The notes beneath the pieces are model-generated. The model saw nothing but the letters and a program-made list of their open reading frames with translations, was not told the origin of the DNA and ran no database searches. A DNA stretch of 64,000 bases from Perca fluviatilis (taxonomy: Eukaryota > Chordata > Actinopteri > Perciformes > Percidae). Made by a program: the position numbers and the translations under genes. The first letter of the stretch is position 1. Each line of letters starts with the position of its first letter. Where the stretch lies: assembly GCF_010015445.1 (NCBI RefSeq), contig NC_053112.1:9068903-9132902 (forward strand), read 5' to 3'. Below, piece by piece: positions 1-51,349 of the stretch.

Positions 1-304
1 TGAGATGAGTAGTTAACATAACATCTTATTTTACTTTTTCAAAGCTACAGTACTGTATGTTATTCCATTCAATTGCTGATTCAGACGTAAACTGTGAAAG
101 CACTTTCTAAAACACATCGAGCCGTGTTTCCCTGAAAAGAAACGCTGCTCTTCAGGGTTCAAACTTTGAAATCACACACTGTCGTGTTGGAACTTTCTTC
201 GCGGGGCTCTTTTATGTTTCTTCTTTGTACTGCAAATGAATAAATTATTTGTGACAAATGGAACTAAAATCCTTTCAACAACATTGTTTTTTCACAACTG
301 GATA

Positions 305-306
<2 letters not shown>

Positions 307-337
<31 letters not shown>
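307..337. repeat. (AT)n microsatellite
   Basis: About 15 uninterrupted AT units. Confidence 0.95.
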
Positions 338-338
<1 letters not shown>

Positions 339-1344
339 TGTCTCTTACTTTCTCTCCTTCCAACTCATTTTCATAACCCTTTTTATTTGCAAGTTTCCCT
401 TTACATCTCTCGTTCCATCCTCTTTCGCTGCTCGTCTGGGTTTGGGGCGACAGAATGCAAAGTATGGTATGGTGCTTTGATGAGGTCCAGGAATTTAGGA
501 CCGGGATACATGATAACCTATGTCGGATTGCAGGGACCCAGGTACCATTCAGCCCAAGATTATTTGTTCTGGGAGATGGGTCAATCCTAAACAGGATGGA
601 TGAGCACATAAGAAGCTAGGTCCAGACTAGGTTAATGATAGCCAGAAAGATTCTGTTTAAGACATTGTTAATCAGAAAAAAAACAACAAAGCAATGTAAC
701 ACAGACATCCTCATCCCTCCTCGCGCATGTTCACTGTGTCTATCCATTCATCTTGTGCTCCTTTTGACTCACTCCTCTTTCACTCTGTATATCCTTCATC
801 ACCTCCTTCACTGGTTGTTTCATGTCTCAGACACTGCTGAGCTTTAAGCTTCAGCAGCACAGTGATGCCTCTGCTTTTATCACGGACCTCAGACGGTGTC
901 AAGTTTAGTTTAATTTAGTTGATTTCACTTCGAGACGTCTTGCTGCTTTTAGCCCCTGACCTCTCCATGCTTCTTCCTCTGGTTTACCACTGAACCTTTG
1001 ACAGAGACTGAGCTCAGCTGGAACTGACTGAGAACTGAGTGTGCAGATTGATAGGCGATTGGTGCCAGTAATGGACGTACGGCCATGCATACGTTACAGC
1101 CTATTCGACGTCAGTGCGACTAGACATGCGCTCCCATACGGTGGTTAGTGGCGGTATGCGTCAGAAATGCCATGCCCTTTTTGGATTGTAGGTAGTACGC
1201 GTCGGAAAGGTTGAGACGGATTAAACTTTTGGAGAAAAGCAACCAGACGTCACACTGTGGTGGCCAATCACAACGGCGATCAGACTTGTCAGTGTGTTTT
1301 GAAGCGGTGTGAGAGTCCCGTAAAAGGAAACAGGAAACATCACT

Positions 1345-2040
1345 GCCTCTATTGCTGCCACGAGAAGGTTTCTTGCACAGCGCAGTGCAAAGCCCGACGC
1401 AAGTGTCTTTGCTAGTCTAAGACCAACGCAGTTGTCAGTTTCCCCTCCAGCGCCCATGTCGTTTAAATAGCAAATGCATCTGCGCCCATCTGTGCGCCCA
1501 TGGGCGTCCTGGTCTTACAGGGAGGTGTGTTCAGATGCATTCTGGCCGTATTGCTATCTTAAAGCATCGGAAAGTGATCGCGACATTGACCAACAAAAAA
1601 CTGGTCTAAAGTCAATGACGCATCGCTTCATTGTTATTTTAAAAGTGCAGTAAAATGCGCCTAGGCTCATGCACAGCGCGCACACTATGCTTGTTACACA
1701 GCTTTCACTTCACGCACGAGCAGATCAGTTTCTTCTCCTGAAAATCTCTCCTTCCTGCTCAGCAAATCCGGCATCATAATAGCAATGCGCCAAGGTCCAA
1801 ACGCCCCTGGCTTTTAAAGGGAATGAGAGATGACACTGATTGGTTTATTGCATGTTACGCCCAAAACACACCTATGATTAATGAAGACACTAAGTACAAC
1901 CCTTTTCAACCATGCGCCTGGCTCAACGAACCTTAAATTTACCCGATAAACTAGCAAAAGTGGATTCGTACATGCCCTAAACACACCTGCGCCAGACGCT
2001 TCACGCCGTGCGCTTAGATCGTTAAAATAGGGCCCTATAA
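1345..2040 (-). mobile_element. Interspersed repeat, probable DNA transposon fragment
   Basis: A block reading, on the minus strand, from TATAGGGCCCTATTTTAAC near 2040 through GCGCACGGCG, CTGGCGCAGG and CCAGGCGCATGG. I recognise this wording from a repeat common in spiny-rayed fish genomes. The left boundary is uncertain and no coding sequence is seen. Confidence 0.4.
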
Positions 2041-2837
2041 GGGTAAAAAACATCCAGGAGTTTGTGTGACAGCTGACTGTTTCCTGCAAGCACTTGCTAT
2101 GTCTCTTTTCTTCCTCTTGTTCTCTGTGAAATGGCGCTGCCTTCACCTGCGGTCGGAAATGTCAAGATCTTTAAACGATCTGGCGGGAAAATGGTAATTT
2201 TGAAATATAAAGTCTATTTCTGCTTCTTTGTAATTTGTGGGGTTAAAAGCACAACAGGACGTCACAAATGGGCCTTTTAAGTGACACTCCCACCGCCGCA
2301 CAGCCCTGCAACGAGTCGCCGGATCGCTTTTTCTGGTCTGAATGGGTCCTTAAGACTTTACTCTCCTTAGGTCCCTCGAGATTAAACATGTAGCACCACA
2401 TTTCTCCAATATACAATGCTTTATTCTCTAAACTAGCCCATGTATGACCTTAAACGTCAACATATTGTATGACAAGACACACCAGTTTCTCAAATCTTTA
2501 CCACAAGGGGTAGTACCACAAGGGTGGCCCTAAATTTACCTAAATCAAAGGTTGCATCCTATGTACGGTGGCCATTTTAGGACATCTCCGCTTGTTTGGC
2601 TCAGCTTCAACTAAACTTGGTATATCCAACTTAACTCTTGGCTGTTAACACCCTGATGTTTAGCATGTAAGCATGTACAAATTAGCATATTAGCACCATC
2701 CTCTTGCCAAACTTGACATTTTAGTCTGGTGGAACTATCTAAATATCTAAATTATTGCGTACAGTGTTGTATCGTGGAGTGTAGTGTAGTATGGTGTTAA
2801 CAAATGCAACAACAGCAGTTAAATGTACAATATCATC

Positions 2838-3279
2838 TTAGTCTACATCCATGACGTTCCATTTCCGGGATTGCTCCGGTGCCGCAGGAAATTCCGCCGG
2901 ATGCGTGTCTTTGCGCTGATGTCGGTCACCTTCCTATTTCTTTGTGATGGAATTTTAAACTCCGATTTGTGAGGACTATGGTTAGCTGCTCCTCAGATCT
3001 CTGCAGGGTAAATCCAGACAGCTAGCTAGACTATCTGTCCAATCACAGTTTTCTGTTGCACGCCTAAAAAAACTTTTGAAAGTACACATGTTCCACCAAA
3101 ACAAGTTCCTTTCTGAGGCTATTTTGCAGCGGCACCATCCGGAGCTTAGACGATTGTAATTGGTTAAAAGAAATGCCAAAAAACCAGAGCATGTTTTTCT
3201 CCCATCTTGGAATGCTGTGTGGACTAGCCAGACCCTTCTCCGCAGCGCTGTAAAGGAAGGTCTGGCAAAGCGAGACTAA
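2838..3279. mobile_element. MITE-like repeat
   Basis: Starts TTAGTCTACATCC and ends GCGAGACTAA. Near its right end 3228-3264 is a short hairpin (CCAGACCCTTCT against AGGAAGGTCTGG). The TTAGTCT/AGACTAA ends are weak evidence of termini. Noncoding. Confidence 0.4.
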
Positions 3280-3645
3280 TATCATCACACTACTCTCAAC
3301 AGACATCACACTATGTGCCTCCGAAGACATTATAAACTAAGCCATTTAACTGTTGCAATTAAATAAAGGCAGATGCTACGTTACTGGTTTATAGTTTCTT
3401 GACCGTACTGTTCTGCAGAGAAAAACAGTAATTCTTGGTTTCAGTGTTACATTGTGTTGTGTTAATTGAATCTGCTTCCACAAAGAGAGTGCTCTGGGGG
3501 ATGTCAAACAGTGCATGGTATCAGCAGTGTAAGTCTCAGTAAGTGGGTGTTTCCTCCTCTGTCAGGCTCTGTGGTTTGACCCTGACGTTAATGGAGTGTG
3601 TCTGAGATCCTACAGGGCAGCCAGTACATCCTCCTCTGCTGTCTA

Positions 3646-3753
<108 letters not shown>

Positions 3754-4437
3754 TCACACACACTCTTCCATATAGTTTTTCCTTTATCAGCTGGGTTCTG
3801 TTGTTGTTGTTGTTCATCGGTCCTTTCCTACACTACTTATAGCATTGTATCTCTCTCTCCACTCGTCCTTTTTGTTAGTAGTGAAGTCGGCCTGTTGGAG
3901 CAGTTGTGACCCTCTCTGGTTCCTGAGCAGTCTTTATTGCTGCATGCCCCCCCACTCCCAGATCCCCCTAGACTGGAGGAAAACAATATTAAGCTAAAGA
4001 GGAAGCAGTGTTTAGATTGGTATGAAACTAGCTGGTAATGGTGTGGGTCAGCCCTAGTGATAGTGGGTGGCTGCAGGATGACCCAATGTTCACCGGAAAC
4101 ACTACTGGATATTAAAATCTAAAGCGTTAGAGTTGTATCAATGCTGTAAATTCATATGCATTACAAATGGGGTTTTTCAGGCTGTTCTAATGTTTATTTT
4201 TTTCTTCTTTGTAATGTATTTGCTTCCCACTAAGTCATCTGGCTTTCATTTTCAGATGGAGAAGGAGATATGAAGGCTTTCAGTGCTTTAATGGCATCAG
4301 CAATACAATAACACAATATTGCCGAAGCTTAATTGAATAATCAGATTACATAAATACAATAAAGTTAGTAAAAAGAAAACATTAAGAAAAAAAAATCATG
4401 TATTAAGTCCTTCCCAAAGCTTGGGTTTTGGGGTGTG

Positions 4438-4439
<2 letters not shown>

Positions 4440-4478
<39 letters not shown>
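4440..4478. repeat. (CT)n microsatellite
   Basis: About 19 CT units, roughly 200 bp before the first exon in the window. Confidence 0.95.
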
Positions 4479-4482
<4 letters not shown>

Positions 4483-4676
4483 CTCAAATTATTAATTCAA
4501 ATATGACAGACTGGTAGGACCAAACATGTGCTACTGTACCAACGCATTTGCGAGGATTGCTTTTAGTGTGTTAACAAAAACAGTTGAATGTGCAACAATT
4601 AAAAATCAGTCAACTAAGAGTCAAATTTGTATCTTTTAACTGCAAGTTTCTCTCTCTGCTCCTTGGTTTTTTTCAG

Positions 4677-43156
<38,480 letters not shown>

Positions 43157-44238
43157 TACTGTGAAAGTGACGGTGCGCGCATATACACACTCACACACAC
43201 ACACACACACACACGCGCCCAAACACAACACACACACCAAGCTAAAGAGGTACACACACTGTAGGGATTCTATCACTGATAAACGGACATTTTGGTGTTT
43301 GTTTCGTGTGTTTCTTCGCGCACAGACGCAGTTTTGTAACATAAGACAGTTCTTCCGTCTCGAAACATGAAATCAACAAGTCAACCTCATCGTCATCTTC
43401 CTCCTCCTCACCTGCTGCAGGAGAACCTGCGCGCTAACTACCTAACTCCAGCTCATTTTTAATACTTGTGTGTCGAACAGCCTCCGTATGCCTTCTCGTA
43501 TGTGTTTCTGATGTGTGGCTGGTTAGGTGCTGCTCGTCGTTCCCTCCCAGCTGCGACGCCGAGCTTCTAGAAAGAAATAAAGGTACTAATTTAACCCGGG
43601 ACTAGTTAATGGAATAAAAGGTTTCTCAGTCACAAATGACGTGTTTAAATATTACTCCATTTTTCTGAGACATGTAGTGTTTCACCTGTCAGACGTCATG
43701 TGCAGGTATTTCTATAGCAGTCAGTTCACTGCTGGTGAAATCAAATACGTATTGTTTCCTTCTCAATGAGGTTCTCCATATTTCTACCTTACTGCTGACG
43801 GTTTAAGCAGTTCAGCGGTGACAGTCGAAGGTATACAGATTCAAACGGACATCATGTGCTGATCTTACAATAACCAGGAAGGTGAAATCCTGAACCTGTC
43901 AAGAAAATATGGTAAACTAACAAAAAAAAAATCGACGTGTTGTGGACACAAAATAATTTCAAACATCCAGCTTCAACAGTCTTCCGTCCAAACCTTCCTC
44001 TCACGACACATCCACACAGAAAAGCGACTGGAAGTTATTGATAATAGCAGTGCGGTGCAAAAGTGCAGAAATATGAATACAGGCTGTAACGAGCGGGGAC
44101 CTTCTCTGATTTCAACGTCCGTCATGTTAATCAGGACAGCTTATGCATTCTTGAGCTTACTTCTTGCTTACAAAGGATTTGATGTCCCGCACAATGTAAC
44201 AACAGCATTAATTTGGCATGATATTTTCTGAATTAAAG
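43157..44238 (+). other. slit3: slit3 3' UTR, proximal part
   Basis: Unique sequence after the stop with a CA array at 43184-43214. AATAAA at 43576-43581 and 43613-43618 are the nearest candidate polyadenylation signals. The true 3' end cannot be fixed from sequence. Confidence 0.55.
43576..43618 (+). terminator. Two candidate polyadenylation signals
   Basis: AATAAA at 43576-43581 and 43613-43618, 420-460 bp after the stop. Plausible but unproven; another sits at 46507-46512 with T-rich sequence after it, and one at 46943-46948. Confidence 0.4.
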
Positions 44239-45135
44239 GGTCATTTTGGCATTTTTCAACCTGGACCCTGTTTTCCCATGCAGTGGTGTCTAAGTGGCTA
44301 ATGTGTACAAAAAGCTTCCAAAGTGGTCCAGCATTAAGCGAGAACGCTGAAACCGGCAGCCAGGAACCGGGCTGCAATGTATTCCTATAGGACAAATGTT
44401 AACCTTCCTTTTTTTTTGCTGTTTTTGCCACTGACAGGCTCATATTAATATTATATATACAATATATAATATTATATAAATGTCCGACAACATTATGGAA
44501 AGGATCCCTACAGAGATAGACCTTTTTGTTAAAGAGTAAGACCCTTTTTGTTTAACCAGAAACAGCTCCAACATCGCCATCACCAAACTCACCAGACTCC
44601 ATTTAAATAAACAATACTTTTAGCGTGTATAGAGCCAACATATTTCCACATGTAAATTAGTTAATTATGGGTTTATATCAGCCAAACCAGAGTGGCGATT
44701 GTTGGAACGGTGGAAAAGACGAACCAAGGCGGCTTTTAAAAAGTTTTTATTTTGTTTCTGTCGACGTTGAATGAAGTGTGTTTTACGTTGATAAAAATGT
44801 TTATTTACACGGAGTCCGGTGCGTTTGGCGATAGCAATTTCGGGGCTGTTTCATGTCAAACAAAAAGAATTTTACTCTTAAACGAAAAGGTCTATCTCTG
44901 TAGGGATCTTTTCCATAATGACACACATAATACCACTTAGAATAATAATCTGAGATTGTCAGTGGCAAAAACTGCACTTTTAGTGGACGTAAATTGTAGG
45001 TGCACAATAGCCCATTAACGTTATATTGCGGCTTGTCTGGAACAATAAAAAAAGAAAAGAAAAATGTTGTTCCCATCGGTCACTTAGACACATAAACATA
45101 AAAAAAATAGGGTCCAGGTTGAAAAATAAAAAACC
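44239..45135. mobile_element. Foldback MITE with two nested inverted pairs
   Basis: Outer ends GGTCATTTTGGCATTTTTCA and GGTTGAAAAATAAAAAACC, with CAACCTGGACCCT inverted as AGGGTCCAGGTTG. A second inverted pair lies inside at about 44489-44528 and 44886-44921 (CCCTACAGAGATAGACCTTT and its complement). Confidence 0.8.
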
Positions 45136-45422
45136 TTTTTATAAATTTAGGCAATAAGTTGATGAAGGTTGTGGCTTTTCAGTCAATTTTCAATTCCGAT
45201 ACACAATGAGCCCTTTGCTCACAGGAGAAATCTTTTTAATAAACCCAGGGTTCATTGAGTTGAAATCCTAATCCCAATGTAAATAAAAATCTCAGCCCAG
45301 CAACAACAACACAGCCTGGACACCAGACATCACAGGGGACAGCAGAGGGGTCATGACACGTTCCCATCGCTGCTCACTAGATGCCCTTTCTCCCACTTTA
45401 GACTGGCAGGGGGGGGCTGGGA

Positions 45423-45466
45423 GTGTGTGTGTGTGAGTGTGTGTGTGTGTGAGTGTGTGTATGTAT
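45423..45466. repeat. (GT)n microsatellite, imperfect
   Basis: GT units with GAGT interruptions. Confidence 0.9.
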
Positions 45467-45572
45467 GTTTTTTACTTCTATCCTTGTGAGGACCGGTTTT
45501 CTTCTAGACCTTGAGAATGAGAATATGTTGTCTGTTTCTCACTTCTTCAAAGCTCTGTTTTAGGGTTTCAAC

Positions 45573-45950
45573 GAGGGCTGCAACTAACGATTATTTTCAT
45601 AGGTGATTAATCTGTTTTCTAAAATCTATTTTATTTTTATTTTTTTGTCGATTAATGGATGAGTTGTTTGGTCTCTAAAATGTCAGAAAATGGTGAAAGA
45701 TGTGGATCAGTGTTTTCCCAAAGTCCAAGACGACGTACTCAAATGTCTTGTTTTGTCCACAACTCAAAGATATTCAGTTTACTGTCACAGAGGAGAGAAG
45801 AAACTAGAACAATATTCACATTTAACAAGCTAGAATAGGTGAATTTGTGAAATTCTTTCTTGAAAATGACTCAAACCGATTAATAGTTCACAAAGTAGTT
45901 GGCAATTCATTTAATAGCTGACAACTAATCAATTAATATTTGTAGCTCTA
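45573..45950. mobile_element. TAATCGATTAAT-type MITE, diverged
   Basis: GAGGGCTGCAACTAACGATT at the left and TGTAGCTCTA at the right. Shares, inverted, CCACAACTCAAAGATATTCA with the 37980-38240 copy. No target duplication. Confidence 0.7.
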
Positions 45951-46274
45951 GTATTAGTATCATATTTTGAAAACTAAATACCGTTATGGTACCGACCAAA
46001 ATGGTCAAGCACCATGTTTTTGAAGGCTGTAAAATAGCAAGAGTTGGCATTGAATGAATCTGGCTAGTCATAATGTCGTTTATTTCTCATTTTTATATTT
46101 CTCAATGTAAGGCATCGTCACGGGTATCAACATAGAAACACAACTATTGTATTAAAACAATACATTTCAAATAATACAGCACCACGAAAAGGTTTGGGAT
46201 TAGCCATGTAGCTGAGATGGTTAGGGGTTAAACATTATGTGGATTAGGGTCCTCACAAGTATAGAACTACAGCG

Positions 46275-46330
<56 letters not shown>
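46275..46330. repeat. (GT)n microsatellite
   Basis: About 28 GT units. Confidence 0.97.
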
Positions 46331-46331
<1 letters not shown>

Positions 46332-48600
46332 ACTGTAAGACGCTGTCCCTGATAATTAGCTTCATTATGCGACAATGCTGTGTGTTTGCTCGGATTAAAC
46401 GCTTCCTTTCCGATTTGTCAGAAGAGCCAGTGAAAGCATCGTAGAAACGCCACACAGAGAATGAAGCTTTTATATATGATGACATGTTATTTATATGTGA
46501 AACTAAAATAAAGGTGCGTTATATTACGTTTTAACATGTTTTTATTTGTTGTCTTTTAGCCTTTGAGTTAAAAATTTCCATAAAAAGCCGTCGAGTTGTG
46601 GCATAAATCAGATTCAAACTAATGTAGCTTTTATTAATATTATTATTATTATAACTGCAATACATCTACACAGTAACAGCCTAACAGATTGTAATATATA
46701 TTATAAGCTTATAATGCATTTGATTTTGTCATAGTATTTTTATATGTTGAAGAGGATGTTGTCACTGTATCATCTGTAGACTGTAGAGAAATCTTTGTTT
46801 TCAGTTGCCAAAAAAAATGTTTCCAAACCAACCTTTTACAAAAAAAAAAAGAAGGAAAAAAAATCTGATAGTGTTTCGGTTCATGTTGTCTCACCTGAAA
46901 GCAGACAGCAATTAGTGCTTCTTTTTTTTCCCTATTTATTTAAATAAAGAGCTGTTCCTCCTCCATTGTTGTTCTCTGTTTTTTTTTGTTTTTTCTTTCT
47001 TTCTTCAACCTTGACACTGGCTCTGGTTTTTCTTCTTGTCGTCGCCCTGACCTTTGACCTCGTTGGGTCGCGGCTGTCTAGCGTCCGGGCCGAGTCGATG
47101 GGCGACGGCCGCTCACGGAGACGGAGAAAGAGAGAGGGAGGGACGGTTGGCCGAGAGAAAGAGAGACAGTGGGGGTGGGGGGGGGAGACGTAGATGGAGA
47201 GATGGAGGAGACGACTTGGAGGCCTGTTTTGAGATGGCAAGTAGGAGATGATGAGAGCAGAGAAAGATGGAGGACAAAGTGAGGAAGGATGGAGGGAGAG
47301 AAAAGAGAGAAAGAGGGATGTCCCTTTGGGAGGGTGTGGGGGGAGGGGAGGGGCAGCACTCTGAGACTGAAGCTGTTTAATGAAACATTGATTTATGCGT
47401 CCCCTCGTAACCATAAACCATAATATATACCCCCCTCAGCTTTAACAGAGTCCCCCCCCAACACACAGAAACACACACCCTTCCCTCTCCAGTGAAAGCT
47501 GCTGCGTCTCTCCACCACCCCACCTCCACCTCTGCAGCCCATCCAGCCCCACCCCCCCCCCGTCAACCTTTTTACATTGCCATCTTTACCCCTTCCCCCT
47601 CTCCTCTGTCTTTAAAGGGGAATAAAATCATAGCAGCAGCACCTTCCCAACCCCCCAATTCCAATAAAGCGTCCACATCTTCTCACACTGACAATCCGCT
47701 GCACACAAAGGACTAAAAAACATACGCGGTGGTGGCGGGCTGATTGTCAGCTGCACGAACAGAGATGATTGATCATGCTCAGAATCACTGAAGTGTTTGT
47801 CTCCAAACTGGAGAAATATAAACAACACGGCCAATTTGGCAAAAAAAATAGAACATCATCTGCCAGGCTCTGCAAATATATTAATGATTAATTCAGCGAC
47901 TGTTTTTTTCTATTGAGAAAGAAATTTACGTTGAAGAAAAGATGAAATGTGTTTAATCTCAGGGGGGAGGGGCATTGGTTCATTAAAGCAAAAGTAGAAA
48001 AACATATATCTCTCACGCTAATAAACTGTCTGTTCATTGTTTGCAGAGTTTGTACTGACAAACAGAAAGAATTACAGATGGTTACCAATACAAATGAGAA
48101 TGTGTTTAGAATATTTTTTTTTTTTTTATTTGCATAGCTGCTGGTTTAGAGGGCAAAGTCAGCGGGTGATGGCAGCTACGTATAGATGTCTTCACACTGT
48201 ATAAATATACACTATAAGTCCCTAAAATGAGCCGTATGATTGAATGTATCTCAGTCCGTCTATACTGAGAAAAAGCAATAAATGCGCTTCGGTATCCCAG
48301 GTATGTTTTGTGCATGTAAACATATCCTGGTTTTGGGGGAAATTAAAGCTGGTGTACCAGGATACTGTGGCGGGTAAACAAACGCATATTAATTTGCAAC
48401 CACGTTTCCTTCAATTGCGTCCCTTCCTCGCGTCTCAGTCCGTCCCACCGAGGAAGCGTGGGGGAGACGGAGGAAATTGTGCAAGGAGAGAGGAAACGAG
48501 GAAATGTGCTTTTAGAGCGATGAGACGTCCTTTACTCTGAAAAGTCACATGAATTCGTTGGGCTGTATGGGCGGAGTTAGCAACGGCTTTTCAGCTGCAT
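46332..48600. other. Downstream region without a recognised gene
   Basis: Possibly distal slit3 3' UTR up to the AATAAA at 46943-46948, then intergenic. 47100-47356 is purine- and G-rich with a G-quadruplex motif at its end. The 160-codon minus-strand frame over it is Pro/Ser/Arg-rich and unconvincing. Confidence 0.4.
47328..47353 (+). other. G-quadruplex motif
   Basis: Runs of G with lengths 3, 3, 6, 4, 4 separated by loops of 1, 3, 1 and 1 bases. Confidence 0.8.
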
Positions 48601-48601
48601 G

Positions 48602-48910
48602 GCTTCCGGGAAGGTGTCCTCACCAAGGGGGTAAGCATCTGTCAACAACCCGTAGCTCCTATGGCGCCATTTTGATGCTAACGAGCCATCACCCAACGTT
48701 AGCATCCCATTGACTCCCATTCATTTTGACGTCACTTTGACAGCGAATAACTTCACATCTGAAGCGTTTAAAGACTCTATTTGTCCGTTGTTTATTTCTA
48801 AAGAAACACGACAATGTATAAAAGTCTCCATTACCTTGTACCTCACGTTATGGCTCCGTAGCAGATGTTTTTATAAAAATAGGCTAACGATTGTGTCATA
48901 ACCACGCGAC
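48602..48910. repeat. Interspersed repeat (GCTCCTATGGCGCCATTTTG type)
   Basis: Contains CCTATGGCGCCATTTTGATG and CCCATTGACTCCCATTC, wording I know as dispersed in spiny-rayed fish. Class unknown. Confidence 0.45.
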
Positions 48911-49353
48911 TAATGCCGCGTTCTATTTACCTCGGGACTCGGTTTTAACGAGGTCAAAGTCAGAAACACGCCCCCTGACCTCGGATTTATGAGCTCGGAA
49001 CTCGGACAACCTCGCAGTAGCCCAAGTTCAAAATCCAACATGGCTGCCCCCTTTATCAACAGTTGTGAAAGCTGCAGTAACATAAAGTTATAAGCACTTC
49101 TGTCTTATTTGTGTCACTAAGTCAAGTCGTTCACACAGGCATGTCCATCTTCTATTTGTGGACATGTTGTTATACTGTTTGCATGCACAAAAAACGGCGT
49201 AATGCGTTGTTATCCACTGGTTGCTAACAATAGCTAACCGGGCTAGAGCTAATGAAAACAATGAAAATCAGACTTTTAAATAGAACGCATTCAACTCGGG
49301 TATGACCTCATTCCCAGTTTTCAGAGTTCCGAGGTAAATAGAACGCGGCATTA
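48911..49353. mobile_element. MITE, TAATGCCGCGTTC termini
   Basis: TAATGCCGCGTTCTATTTAC and GTAAATAGAACGCGGCATTA are perfectly inverted over 20 bp. The TAA/TTA ends would fit a 3-bp target duplication of a Harbinger-type element. Confidence 0.9.
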
Positions 49354-50405
49354 CTGTCACACAGTAGAGGACTTACCGTATAGTACAGGAGAAGCTCGCA
49401 GGCAGTTTGGACTTACATTAGCTGTTTAGGTTTAATTACTAATGTTAACTAGCATTTTAGTTAGCAACATGAGCCTGTGCCTATGTTATCTCCTCACATA
49501 TGTAGCTCAGCACAAATTCTTTCAGGAAGACCTAACAAGTAATCAGTCCCTCCTAAGCGAATCAGGGCTGGAGGCGTTCACCTTCTGATAATCCAATCAG
49601 GATCGGCCAAGGATCCCATAGGCCAATCACAGCGTTACATCACTGTTTTAAAAGCTGCTTCTCTCCCTGTGCTATCAGCTGTCATTTCAGGAAGACGTCG
49701 TCCCTCCTCCTCCCCTTCCGCCTCCCGTCCTGGGGCTTTCTCCGGCTGTCGCTCCGATGCCTTCTCGGTCTAGTTTCCGCTTTCTCCGCCACCACCGGTG
49801 TCTGGATTCCATCGGGGGGTTACATCTTGGTTCCCTACCCCTACATTAAATTTATTAATATATTAAATGTATTAATAACGATGGAGTTCAATCTCCAAAA
49901 CATTGTACACTACATGCTGTTGTACATTAAACCTTTTGCATATCTGCAAACAAGTCTCTCCTGATTGAAATACCTACGCTCTCCGTCTCTGTGAGATTGG
50001 GAATGATTGAGATTTCTCTCGGCACAGCTACCAGAAGACTTCACACTTTCAGACAGGTTGCTCACGTCACATCTACGTCTTCAAGCTCAGTTAGAGGCTG
50101 CGCAGTAACGCTCAGCGCTCAGCGGAAAAGTGCTTCTAATATCCTTCACTGGTCTCCGTCCAGATACACGGGATCTGGGGGTCCATTATATATACTGTCT
50201 ATTGTCCTCACTCCTAGCTCCTCGGAGATCCCTCCTCGCTCCTCGGGGAAGGAATAAGAGCTTTGAGTCGGCCTTCACGACGGAGGGCCAGAACAACTTC
50301 CGGTTCAGCCGAGGAGCGAGGAGATATCAAATAAGAGAAGTGAGATTCAGAATCGATCTGAAGTGAGAAATCAAATCGCAAGATTGTCAAGTAAGCTGAA
50401 TGGTA
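49354..50405. other. Unassigned, probably repeat-derived
   Basis: No gene. A short inverted pair CTCGCTCCTCGG / CCGAGGAGCGAG lies at about 50237-50322. Nothing else can be named. Confidence 0.4.
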
Positions 50406-50690
50406 AGTCCCAGCTGCACCCCACATCCCTGTATGCTAAATAACTACAGCAGATAGCTTTGGCCATCTTAGAAGATAGCCTACACCCTTTGAATAGGGAA
50501 TTCCAGTATCTCCCCTCTGGACAGAGGCTACTGGTCCCTGGTTGTAGAACTACAAGATTGTCCCAGCGGCAATCACTCTGTTCTCTGGATGTTATGTGGT
50601 GGTCTACAACGTTTTAAGGATGTCCTGCCTCTTAGACTGTAAACCTAGTTTACCTACGGGTACCAATAAAGTAACCTGACCTGACCTGAC
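50406..50690 (+). mobile_element. LINE 3' end with (CTGAC)n tail
   Basis: A frame reads LHPLNREFQYLPSGQRLLVP and CRTTRLSQRQSLCSLD, the end of a Rex/L2-like non-LTR ORF. Tail ACCAATAAAGTAACCTGACC with repeated CTGAC. Confidence 0.75.
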
Positions 50691-50726
50691 CATAATCTTA
50701 TCAAGGTTTCTCACCGTTCTTGTAGC

Positions 50727-51345
50727 CAGTGTTGTAGTCAAGACCACCTAAGCCGAGACCAAGTCCTCACCAAGACCAGAGGGTATTGAGACCAAGACTT
50801 TGAGGGGTTGAGACCGAGTCAAGACCAAGACCAAAACCAGACCAGTGCAAGTCCCACACTGCATGACACGATAACGTGTGGAAAATGCTAACCATATTTG
50901 CAGAATTTACACACTGCTGTGTGTTTTCTTTTCGATGTTGTTTGCAAATCAACTCGTTATGGTTTAGGTAGCCAGATTTTATTACCGAGGATTTGGCTGA
51001 CATCTCCCAAAGCTTCTTCTCCTGTCTCCCGCATTCGCTTTCTTGGAAGTGCATGTTAAGGGGCTAAGGGGAGAGAAGGGGTTAACAGTAACACATTTCA
51101 AATTAGAAACGAGTCAAGTTATTGGTTGCATTTGAAGCGCCAAGCTTTACATCCAATCACAGTAATGATGGTGACACATAAATCAGACGGTACACAGGCA
51201 GTTGAGTGATATCCCCGCAGTTAAAATAAAATCCAGAGTCTTCTTTATCTGAGACCGAGACAAGAGCGAGTAAAAATGCTGTCCATTCCGAGACGAGACC
51301 TTCAAATAGTGGTCTCGAGAGGACTGGTTAACTACTAAGTACTGG
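50727..51345. mobile_element. MITE, CAGTGTTGTAGTCAAGACC type
   Basis: The left end and GAGACCAAGAC-rich subterminal repeats belong to a very common fish hAT-type MITE. The right end GGTCTCGAGAGGACTGG...GTACTGG is decayed. Confidence 0.7.
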
Positions 51346-51349
51346 TTTT

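Noticed and set aside
46932..47414. 160-codon minus-strand frame
   Set aside because: Low-complexity Pro/Ser then Arg/Lys composition over a G/A-rich tract; no domain seen.
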